This document shows positions 1 through 5,736 of a DNA stretch of 5,736 nt, in pieces. Under the pieces are notes generated by a model, which searched no databases, was not told the origin of the DNA, and saw nothing but the letters and a program-made list of their open reading frames with translations. The stretch comes from an uncultured Eubacteriales bacterium (GTDB lineage: Bacteria > Bacillota > Clostridia > Oscillospirales > Acutalibacteraceae), in contig ONVG01000099.1 of NCBI GenBank assembly GCA_900321195.1, forward strand, positions 1 to 5,736, written 5' to 3'. The stretch's first letter is position 1. Each line of letters opens with the position of its first letter. The position numbers were made by a program, and so were the translations under genes.

Positions 1-1120
1 CTATTACCTTGACTCTCAGAACCTCAGAGAAAATGCGCTCAACTCTATTTTCGCTCCCGGAACCAAGAACGGTTTCCGTATCTCACAGGCAGACTATGAT
101 AACTTCATGGACGCCTATGAGTTCATTTACAAAAACCTGAAAATGCCTGACGATCAGGCATTCGGATTGAAGGCTCTCGGTGAGAAGATAACCGCAGACA
201 TCGACAAATGCGGAAATGTTCAGGTAAAAGAAGATTCTACAAAGATATTCGACAAGGATGTAAAATGCTTTGTTGTTACCCATACTTTTAAGGATACAAG
301 CATAATCGATGCTCTTTATGTTGATATAAAGGACTGGGCAACAACCAACTTAGCTGTAAACGACAGTATAAAAAAATCTATAGAAGATGCGCTCAAAAAG
401 ATCGACCCGCTGAATTACAAGTCATATCTCCAGCAGGGAAACTACACTCTTACCTTCAACCACTACATAAACAGAGACAACAACATGCTTATGAAGTTAG
501 AGGTATCCTTTGATGTCCAGGGAACAGGCGCAAGTATTGCCCTTACACTCGGCGCAGATCCGGCTTCAAGCAACAAGTATCTGTTGTCTGTTGCAGCAGT
601 CGGCATGAAACAGGATGTAACTATCGAACGTCAGAACGACGCTTCACAGGTAAAGTATGTTATGACATTTAGCGGCGCTGCCGTTACAGGCAATCTTACC
701 TATACAAGAAACAAGTCTACAGGCGAGTTCAAATTAGATCAGAATTTAAGCAGTCCTATGTCATCAAGCCTTGGCGGTTCAAGCATAGGCGGAACCTCTT
801 ACAGCGGCATAACCTCTATGTCAACAGCAAGCAGCAGCGCACAGATAACTCCTATGGGTCAGAGTCTTATCCCCGGATTATCAGCATCATTTGGAAATGT
901 CAGCGGTACTATAAAAAGTGACGGCGACTCTGTAACCATAACGATAACTCCTAAGAATACGACCGCTGCTACAGAAGGTATGTCAGTCGAGATGTACTAT
1001 TCTAACAAGGCTGAGATAACCGAGCTTACCTCAACAAATAATCTCCTCAATGCTTCAAAGGCAGAGTTTGACAAAATATTCACCGGCACTACAGTACCAT
1101 CCATGAGTTCTATATTCTGA
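1..1120 (+). CDS. C-terminal part of an unnamed, probably exported, beta-rich protein (5' truncated by window edge)
   Basis: The frame is open from base 2 to a TGA at 1118-1120, followed at once by an in-frame TAA, so 372 codons are visible and the start lies outside. The ATG at 107 is internal: 35 sense codons precede it and no Shine-Dalgarno stands before it. The visible part begins YYLDSQNLRENALNSIFAPG, a motif-like segment. A mixed helical region follows (visible residues about 60-140, including an amphipathic stretch SIKKSIEDALKKID). Next come alternating beta strands (about 145-245), a Ser/Gly-rich low-complexity linker (about 250-288), two more strands (about 293-317), and a helical end finishing SSIF. 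Only two cysteines are visible. The strand pattern recalls extracytoplasmic lipoprotein-like folds of the LolA/LppX type, but that is a guess from pattern. I do not recognise the family and assign no function. It converges on the 1173-2000 gene across a shared hairpin. Confidence 0.85.
   Translation, partial: YYLDSQNLRENALNSIFAPGTKNGFRISQADYDNFMDAYEFIYKNLKMPDDQAFGLKALGEKITADIDKCGNVQVKEDSTKIFDKDVKCFVVTHTFKDTSIIDALYVDIKDWATTNLAVNDSIKKSIEDALKKIDPLNYKSYLQQGNYTLTFNHYINRDNNMLMKLEVSFDVQGTGASIALTLGADPASSNKYLLSVAAVGMKQDVTIERQNDASQVKYVMTFSGAAVTGNLTYTRNKSTGEFKLDQNLSSPMSSSLGGSSIGGTSYSGITSMSTASSSAQITPMGQSLIPGLSASFGNVSGTIKSDGDSVTITITPKNTTAATEGMSVEMYYSNKAEITELTSTNNLLNASKAEFDKIFTGTTVPSMSSIF
749..865 (+). other. 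Ser/Gly/Thr-rich low-complexity linker within the left-hand protein
   Basis: This stretch encodes about 39 residues dominated by Ser, Gly, Thr and Met (for example SSPMSSSLGGSSIGGTS). It lies between two beta-strand-rich segments of the partial protein. It is probably a flexible, exposed loop or interdomain linker. The sequence shows the composition; flexibility and exposure are inferred. Confidence 0.6.
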
Positions 1121-1143
1121 TAATTCACATCAAAACCAAGCAA

Positions 1144-1169
1144 AATGGCACGGCAAAAGCCGTGCCATT
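1144..1169. terminator. Bidirectional intrinsic terminator between convergent genes
   Basis: This is a perfect 11-bp stem (AATGGCACGGC pairing with GCCGTGCCATT) with an AAAA loop. On the plus strand it is followed by ATTTTAT, and on the minus strand by a short TTTTG tract (bases 1141-1145 read in reverse). It lies 24 bases after the plus-strand stop and 4 bases beyond the end of the minus-strand gene's stop, so it can end transcripts from both sides. The U tracts are short, so efficiency is uncertain. Confidence 0.85.
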
Positions 1170-1172
1170 ATT

Positions 1173-2000
1173 TTATGCCTCGTCTTTTCCGCAGCCGCAG
1201 TGATATTTCTGATCTGTCGGGAGCTTTGACGGGAAAAATTCATTTGTCGGGAAGTCTATGCTGCTGAAAAGCTCGCACGGGTCTTCCGAGCTGGAAACGC
1301 ATTCCTTATGCGGAATACAGAAGTCGTATGCAGGTATGAGCATCTGTACATTTCTTTCAAGCTGTACTATGGTGAACATTCCTACAGAAACAAGCACCTG
1401 TTTTTCTGCTTCGGATGAAACAAATTCTCCGCCGTATCTTCTTATTATGCCTTCGGGTATCCTGCACGGCGGCATTGGCGGCATCGGTCTTTTTTCAACA
1501 AGTCTTGCAGAAAGCGGTATAGGCTCTGCGACCTGTACGACTGCCTTCGGACAGCTTCTTGTCGGAGAATTAAGTCCGTCCTGCATATCGCCGCATTCGG
1601 AGCTGAACACCTTTACGCTGCCCTCGCTGCCGAAAAGCACTGCTCTCTTAGAGAACACTGCAAGACCCTTGACAGGCATAGGCAATGCGTTCGGTGCCAT
1701 GAACACATCAAGGCTCACATCGAAGTAAAAAGTCATATCCACAGAGTAAAAGCCTTTATGGAAAGGCACAGGCTGAAGCCCTATCGATACATTGCATACC
1801 TCTACATCGTTAAGGCGCACATTTGCAGCCTTATCGACCATACACTGACCGGGTTTTGTAAGCAGAACATTAAGATCTTCAAGACAATCCTTATCCGAAC
1901 ACGAATCATATATCCTTGAAGCGTTTATACAAACTGCTTCTTTTATTTTATCGCTCGGATAACAATCATCACAGCCGCTGCATATCATATTTTCTGACAT
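1173..2000 (-). CDS. Cysteine-rich conserved protein of unknown function (275 aa)
   Basis: This is a complete 275-codon gene. It starts at an ATG (complement of 1998-2000) 7 bases after a strong AAGGGGG site and ends in TAA. There is no signal peptide or membrane segment, so the product is probably cytoplasmic. It has 16 cysteines: 7, 10, 13, 24, 34, 39, 53, 69, 136, 150, 179, 228, 234, 242, 268 and 270. They are concentrated in an N-terminal CxxCxxC cluster, a CSDKDC pair and a C-terminal HCGC. The middle has few cysteines and alternates beta strands (VDMTFYFDVSLDVF, AVFSKRAVLFGSEG). A proline-rich turn (RPMPPMPPCRIPEG) leads to a distinctive end, QLERNVQMLIPAYDFC. From memory, proteins with this CLEDL / FGSEG / VQLERNVQMLIPAYDFC pattern are widespread but unnamed in Clostridia. 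The cysteines suggest metal binding or cross-linking, possibly as a spore-associated protein, but nothing here proves either. It appears monocistronic, with its own promoter and terminator. Confidence 0.9.
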   Translation of the reverse strand: MSENMICSGCDDCYPSDKIKEAVCINASRIYDSCSDKDCLEDLNVLLTKPGQCMVDKAANVRLNDVEVCNVSIGLQPVPFHKGFYSVDMTFYFDVSLDVFMAPNALPMPVKGLAVFSKRAVLFGSEGSVKVFSSECGDMQDGLNSPTRSCPKAVVQVAEPIPLSARLVEKRPMPPMPPCRIPEGIIRRYGGEFVSSEAEKQVLVSVGMFTIVQLERNVQMLIPAYDFCIPHKECVSSSEDPCELFSSIDFPTNEFFPSKLPTDQKYHCGCGKDEA

Positions 2001-2007
2001 TGAGCAT

Positions 2008-2014
2008 CCCCCTT
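2008..2014 (-). promoter_or_regulatory. Ribosome binding site of the Cys-rich gene
   Basis: On the minus strand this reads AAGGGGG, 7 bases before the ATG at 1998-2000. The spacing fixes this ATG as the start. An overlapping ATG (complement of 2005-2007) is out of frame and too close to the site. Confidence 0.8.
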
Positions 2015-2027
2015 ATAGTTTCCTATA

Positions 2028-2040
2028 TCATATTATATGA
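2028..2040. promoter_or_regulatory. 13-base palindrome over the -10 box (possible operator)
   Basis: TCATAT-T-ATATGA is a perfect 6+1+6 inverted repeat that contains the whole TATAAT hexamer. A repressor dimer bound here would block the promoter. It could equally be a by-product of an AT-rich -10 region, since eight of the twelve arm bases are A or T. Confidence 0.35.
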
Positions 2041-2061
2041 GTCTGTCTCAATAATGTTCAA
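2032..2061 (-). promoter_or_regulatory. Putative sigma-A-type promoter of the Cys-rich gene
   Basis: A perfect -10 hexamer TATAAT lies at 2032-2037 (minus strand). A weaker -35, TTGAAC, lies at 2056-2061 with an 18-base spacer; TGAACA at 2055-2060 with 17 bases is the alternative. Transcription would start near 2025, giving a leader of about 25 bases with the RBS. The -10 sits inside a 13-base palindrome (2028-2040), and the -35 begins in the T tract of the upstream gene's terminator. The -10 is convincing and the -35 only moderate; no sporulation-type sigma consensus was established. Confidence 0.6.
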
Positions 2062-2068
2062 CAAAAAG

Positions 2069-2099
2069 CAGCACGGTAAACTCAAAGTTTACCGTGCTG
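2069..2099 (-). terminator. Intrinsic terminator of the giant modular gene
   Basis: This is a perfect 13-bp stem (CAGCACGGTAAAC pairing with GTTTACCGTGCTG) with a 5-base loop. On the minus strand it is followed by CTTTTTGTTG, a proper U tract. It lies 35 bases beyond the TAA of the large minus-strand gene. On the plus strand it is followed by TACTTATTTTTTTA, so it could also stop transcription arriving from the left, although no plus-strand gene ends here. Confidence 0.9.
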
Positions 2100-2133
2100 T
2101 ACTTATTTTTTTATTCTGACCTGTTACAGATCA

Positions 2134-5100
2134 TTATTCATATGTCGGATGGCTGAGAACGCTGCCGCCTCTGGATGTATTGACAGCTCCGCCTCTTCCC
2201 TTAGGAATAACGTATGTCATGCCCTTCCAGTATGTTTCATCATAGAGATTTGCAATATAATCATTTTCTCCTACTGTTGCCGGATCCTTCTTGATAGTAT
2301 ATTCACCCTCACGGATAACGAACTGATGTTCATTACCGTCACTGCTTATATATTTTACAGTTACATCTGTGAGGAAGGTTATATCTACCTGAGTAGCTCC
2401 GGACTCACTGCTGATCGTAAACTTAGGATCGCGTATACCGTTCTCTGTACCATCGATCATACCGATAGCACCTATCCTGAATGATTCTGCCTTAAGATTT
2501 ACAGGTGTGGTTGTATAGAGAGGTTCTTCATTGCTCCATCTGAAATAGAGACCCATTGTTGAACTGTACTCATACTCAAGACCATACTTAGTGAAATCAC
2601 CGCCGTCATCAGCGTCAAAGTTTACATTCTTAGCAGCAGACTGGTTAACACCTGTCTTGAAGTTATGGGCAGTTCTTTCTACTACATACCAACCGAGATC
2701 GGAAACTGCATCTATTGCATTTTCGGTGTATTTTCCGTAATTTTCCGGATCTTCAAAGTATTGCTTTGCTGCATCGCTGAATACATCAAGAACTCCTCCG
2801 GATACAGGATTGGAATTTTCATTCTTGAAATAATATGCACCTGCTTTGATAATATAATCTCCTGCGCGGCATTTAACGCTTACGTCTCTTGTAAACAGAA
2901 GAGTCATAGGTTTATAGGTCGTTTTTCCCTCTTCCTTCTTCATCTTGAACTTCATTTCATCGTAGCCGGAATCATCCAGATCCTCCGAGAATATATCGGC
3001 ATTTATTTCTCTGTAGTCTGAAACCGAGTTCTGCGACCAATACGGGTTACTTGAGGAATCGACATATACCCATGCCTCGTCCATCTTCATTTCCGGCATC
3101 AGCGTACCGAGCGGTGTAAGATTATCAACTTCATCGCCTTCATAAAGCTGAACATTCTTTAACGGGTCATTAGTAGAAATAAATATTATCGGATAATTTT
3201 CAGGGTTTCTGTCTTTGAGTTCAGTAGGTGACTGGCCATCGTAGGATACAAAGAAAGATTTTCCTTCACTGACCTTATTCTGAGCATCATATACAACTAT
3301 TGCAACAGCACCTTCACTCTTTACGCTTGTTGATGCGATCGCACGCTTGAGCGCATTGTCTGCCTTCTCAATACCATCCGGGCTGCTTGAGAGATATGCA
3401 TCCTCTGCCTTTTCAAGTGCTTTCTTTATTGATGCTACAGCACCTTCACCGTATGACCTTCTCTTATTATCCAATGAGATATACTCAGGATATACGCCGC
3501 CGCCGGGATGTCTGCTGTTTACTATAGGTTCAGAAAGATAGCTCTTTGCCTTAGACATATTCTCATAAATATCGATGTAATCATTTATTATCGGCTCAAG
3601 AGAATATGCTTCCGCATAAGCTTCTGACTCATCCTTATTCTGAACATCATTAAGAACATAGTAAGAAGCGCTTTCACTTGGCTTGCTTGCATAATCCTTA
3701 AATTTACTCTCAAGATATGCAGAATAGAAGTATGTATCGCCGTTTCTGTTTACTACTCTGCCCTTATCATCATACTGCGATACTATCATATTGCCGTAAT
3801 ACATGGACATAAGCTGTCTGAGAACTCTCTCAAGATAATTCTGTCCCGGTACAAAGGTAGTCCAGTTACCGTATCCGCTGTCCGCCTCAGGATCGTACAG
3901 TATCTTATCGCCGCCCTGAAGTGTTGCTTTAAATGTTTTAGGACTGCCTGAAGCATCCTTAACGCTGAAGGTTACGAAAGGTGTATTCTTTGAGATACCC
4001 TTGATAGCATAGTAATTTGTTACTCCTGCTCTTGTAAGGTGGGTTATACTGCTTCCGCTTTGCTTGAATACACTTCCAACGCCGTGCGCTTCAACAGAAA
4101 GGTCGCTCCATCCAGCAGGCAGCTTAAAGTAAACGGTAAGTTTTTCTGTTATCTGAGCAGATTCGGGATCAAATGTAAGGAGTTCTACGTTTGAATATCT
4201 GTTATTAACAACAGATTTATTATCGAGCTGTGCAAGCCATACATCATCATACGCATTTGATACCTGCACAGTCTTTGCACCGGCTAAATCCGCATTCATG
4301 CCTATGAGTTCAAATGTATATTCTGCGCCTCTCGGTATAGGCAGCTTTATCTCATACCAATCATAGAATGCTGATGTTTGTGAAAGACCGAGTCGTCCGC
4401 CGGAATCGTTATTTGCCTGGTTTCCGCCGCTGCCGCCGAACTTATTGTCGCTTGAGATATTTGTTTCATTTCTTGAATTTCTCTTGTCTGAAGTATAATC
4501 TGAGTATGACTTATTCTGCAAGCGAACCTTGCTTCCGCCTACATATACAAGCGAGAGGCTGCCCTCATCGAACTCTTCCTCAGTAATTACCTTATCTTCT
4601 TCTTCGATAACTATATCGGGCGCACTTGACTGCTTCTTTACCACCTTTATAAGTGTATCGTTATCATCATTTACAGGCTCCATAAGTATATACTTATATT
4701 TGCCCTCATTTTTTACTCTTATTACGATATTATTCTGCGGACCGTCAGGTGTATAATTTGCTCCGCTTTCATATGCAAACTTACATCCTCCGACATTTGC
4801 GCCTGTAACATAGTAATAATAGTTTGTGTTGCCGTATCGTAACATTAAATTGCCGGGCCATGCTGCTGTAAGCTCATGGTAATCTTCATCCCATACATAT
4901 ATTTTAGGTGTATGGTTGCCGTTAAGCATTTTTGCAGCTCCGTGTACAGCATGAAGTATGATACAGGTCTTACCCTCTTCGATATCTATATCATCAAACT
5001 GAGTTGTGAGGTCATCCGCGCTGGTGTCGATACCTGAATCATCAGATGTTGAAGCAGACGCTTCTCTCCAGATATCAAACTCTCCAGGTGTTGCTTTTGA

Positions 5101-5736
5101 TGTAAGATGAACATACTTATATGTGGGATCGAACTCATTTTGTCTTATTATAATATCGTCTTTAGCAAATTCATTGTTTGCCTTTGTTACTTTAAGACCG
5201 TTAAGATCATTCGGGCATATGATATAGTAATAATCAGTGCCGCTGATATGCTTCATTTGAGGTCTGTCATTCCAATGATCGCCGCTTGTTTTCCAATCTC
5301 CGTCTTTTGCAAACTTGCTTGCAAAGTTCCAGATATATGCTCTTGGAGTTCCCTCGCTGAGTATACCGCTTGCACTTCCGCTTGCATCAATAGATACGCA
5401 TGTCTTGCCATCGGGAACTGAGATATTACTTATAGCAGACGGGATAGAGGACGCCATAGTTTCTATCACAAAGTCATTTGATCTTGCAACTATATCCGAA
5501 GGTTTATTCTCCGGCTTCTGCTCTCCCGATGCTTTCGGATAAACAGACGCTGCATTTATGACCTTAGTGCTTGAACCTGTGCTGTCGGTGATCAGTATGA
5601 AGTCACCGGCTGTAAGTGTGCCTGCGCTATAGAGTGAAACATTATGGGTTCCGTCCATATTGGTAACATCCACTTTGACCTCGAACTTCTTGTTCTGTGT
5701 CGGATATCTGAAAACATAGTAGTTCTTTTCTCTTGT
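2134..5736 (-). CDS. Giant modular, probably surface-exposed protein with CBM26-like starch-binding modules (N-terminus outside window)
   Basis: The frame is open from the right edge to a TAA at 2134-2136: 1,200 visible residues. The GTG at 5671-5673 is internal, since 21 sense codons precede it. Visible layout: 1-55, the end of an upstream module (KNYYVFRY...GDFILITD); about 109-223 and 255-356, two tandem modules sharing GKTC, a TP-x2-Y-x-W motif, a YYY(Y) strand and an IxIR...YKY strand, the second with the AWPG signature of CBM26; about 390-520, a Gly/Asn-rich loop and beta-rich region (SAFYDWYEIKLP); about 529-630, a divergent third module (VYFKLPAGWSDL, TNYYAIKG); about 632-804, mostly helical with a FIVAR-like end (ALEKAEDAYL); about 805-920, beta-rich; about 926-972 and 1103-1151, a duplicated strand segment (LLFTRDVSVK / ITFLTDVTVK). 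The C-terminus is polar, with no LPXTG, dockerin, SLH domain, membrane helix or visible catalytic domain. Attachment must come from the missing N-terminus or be non-covalent. The likely role is glycan binding or adhesion; CBM26 assignment is moderate. Confidence 0.85.
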   Translation of the reverse strand, partial: TREKNYYVFRYPTQNKKFEVKVDVTNMDGTHNVSLYSAGTLTAGDFILITDSTGSSTKVINAASVYPKASGEQKPENKPSDIVARSNDFVIETMASSIPSAISNISVPDGKTCVSIDASGSASGILSEGTPRAYIWNFASKFAKDGDWKTSGDHWNDRPQMKHISGTDYYYIICPNDLNGLKVTKANNEFAKDDIIIRQNEFDPTYKYVHLTSKATPGEFDIWREASASTSDDSGIDTSADDLTTQFDDIDIEEGKTCIILHAVHGAAKMLNGNHTPKIYVWDEDYHELTAAWPGNLMLRYGNTNYYYYVTGANVGGCKFAYESGANYTPDGPQNNIVIRVKNEGKYKYILMEPVNDDNDTLIKVVKKQSSAPDIVIEEEDKVITEEEFDEGSLSLVYVGGSKVRLQNKSYSDYTSDKRNSRNETNISSDNKFGGSGGNQANNDSGGRLGLSQTSAFYDWYEIKLPIPRGAEYTFELIGMNADLAGAKTVQVSNAYDDVWLAQLDNKSVVNNRYSNVELLTFDPESAQITEKLTVYFKLPAGWSDLSVEAHGVGSVFKQSGSSITHLTRAGVTNYYAIKGISKNTPFVTFSVKDASGSPKTFKATLQGGDKILYDPEADSGYGNWTTFVPGQNYLERVLRQLMSMYYGNMIVSQYDDKGRVVNRNGDTYFYSAYLESKFKDYASKPSESASYYVLNDVQNKDESEAYAEAYSLEPIINDYIDIYENMSKAKSYLSEPIVNSRHPGGGVYPEYISLDNKRRSYGEGAVASIKKALEKAEDAYLSSSPDGIEKADNALKRAIASTSVKSEGAVAIVVYDAQNKVSEGKSFFVSYDGQSPTELKDRNPENYPIIFISTNDPLKNVQLYEGDEVDNLTPLGTLMPEMKMDEAWVYVDSSSNPYWSQNSVSDYREINADIFSEDLDDSGYDEMKFKMKKEEGKTTYKPMTLLFTRDVSVKCRAGDYIIKAGAYYFKNENSNPVSGGVLDVFSDAAKQYFEDPENYGKYTENAIDAVSDLGWYVVERTAHNFKTGVNQSAAKNVNFDADDGGDFTKYGLEYEYSSTMGLYFRWSNEEPLYTTTPVNLKAESFRIGAIGMIDGTENGIRDPKFTISSESGATQVDITFLTDVTVKYISSDGNEHQFVIREGEYTIKKDPATVGENDYIANLYDETYWKGMTYVIPKGRGGAVNTSRGGSVLSHPTYE
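3325..3843 (-). other. Alpha-helical segment of the giant protein with FIVAR-like end
   Basis: This encodes visible residues about 632-804. They lack cysteine and are rich in Ala, Glu, Lys, Ser and Tyr, with heptad-like spacing (YLERVLRQLMSMYYG; AYAEAYSLEPIINDYI; VASIKKALEKAEDAYL; IEKADNALKRAI). A Gly/Pro break (RHPGGGVYP) splits it into two helical parts. The last part resembles FIVAR-type helical bundles found as spacers in Gram-positive surface proteins. The helical prediction is by eye. Confidence 0.45.
4669..5412 (-). repeat. Two tandem CBM26-like modules encoded within the giant gene
   Basis: This is a protein-level repeat with little DNA identity. Copy 1 is encoded by 5068-5412 and copy 2 by 4669-4974, joined by an Asp/Ser/Thr-rich linker. 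Shared landmarks in order are GKTC, a G-x-A turn, TP-x2-Y-[IV]-W, a tryptophan, a TxYYY strand, L/C-K-V/F, I-I/V-I-R and YKY-[VI]-L. Copy 2 keeps AWPG and aromatic positions typical of CBM26 starch binding (YVWD, AWPG). Copy 1 lacks WPG and has WNDRPQM in its place, so it may have lost or changed specificity. Each copy has exactly two cysteines, 61 and 60 residues apart, which could form a disulfide in each module. Confidence 0.6.

Noticed and set aside
107..1120. ATG at 107 as the start of the left-hand gene
   Set aside because: The frame is open for 35 codons before it to the window edge, those codons read like coding sequence, and there is no Shine-Dalgarno before 107.
1144..1169. Hairpin as a small RNA or repeat-family element
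   Set aside because: Its position between two convergent stops, with T tracts on both strands, is fully explained by a bidirectional terminator, and no second copy of this stem occurs in the window.
1258..1728. 156-codon plus-strand open frame
   Set aside because: It lies wholly antisense to the well-supported Cys-rich gene, which has an RBS, a promoter and a coherent protein. The plus-strand frame gives no recognisable protein.
1916..2119. Small plus-strand frame of 67 codons with a hydrophobic start, running through the 2001-2133 gap
   Set aside because: It overlaps the Cys-rich gene's start and the terminator hairpin, and has no Shine-Dalgarno. Its last residues are encoded by the hairpin and T tract.
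2149..5542. Several plus-strand open frames of 64-118 codons opposite the giant gene
   Set aside because: They are antisense shadows with odd composition and no RBS, lying inside a continuous 1,200-codon frame with clear protein repeats.
5671..5673. GTG (minus strand) as the start of the giant gene
   Set aside because: The frame continues without a stop to the edge, and the upstream residues fit the module pattern (NYYVFRY). No RBS or signal peptide follows.
2134..5736. Cellulosome/amylosome dockerin or glycoside hydrolase in the giant protein
   Set aside because: No Ca-binding DxNxDGxxxxxD repeat pair and no recognisable hydrolase core were found in the visible 1,200 residues. They could still lie in the missing N-terminal part.

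Overview
The window looks like chromosomal DNA from a low-to-mid-GC Gram-positive gut bacterium of the Clostridia, most plausibly Ruminococcus or a relative. The basis is codon use, strong AAGGGGG-type ribosome binding, tight intrinsic terminators, a cysteine-rich protein of a type I recall from Clostridia, and a very large modular protein with starch-binding-like (CBM26-like) modules. This placement is inference; no rRNA or housekeeping marker is present.

Layout: (1) The left edge to 1120 is the 3' part (372 codons) of a plus-strand gene for an unnamed, probably exported protein. It ends in tandem stops (TGA TAA). (2) A perfect 11-bp hairpin at 1144-1169 sits between this gene and its convergent neighbour and can terminate both. 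(3) 1173-2000 on the minus strand is a complete gene for a 275-residue cysteine-rich cytoplasmic-type protein of unknown function, with its own promoter and RBS. (4) The 133-bp gap 2001-2133 holds that promoter and, abutting it, the 13-bp-stem terminator of the next gene. (5) 2134 to the right edge on the minus strand is the 3' part (1,200 codons) of a giant modular gene. Its N-terminus, with any signal or anchor, lies outside the window.

How the genes relate: each has its own terminator and the middle gene has its own promoter, so there is no sign of one operon. The giant protein has two clear tandem CBM26-like modules, one or two more divergent copies, an alpha-helical middle, and a C-terminal half with a duplicated beta-rich segment. 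I see no catalytic domain, dockerin, LPXTG motif or SLH domain in the visible part. It most resembles a surface adhesin or glycan-binding scaffold. No CRISPR array, tRNA, rRNA, mobile element or riboswitch was seen. There is no intergenic stretch longer than 133 bases. I do not see a clear new multi-gene system; the giant modular protein and the Cys-rich orphan are the two items most worth following.
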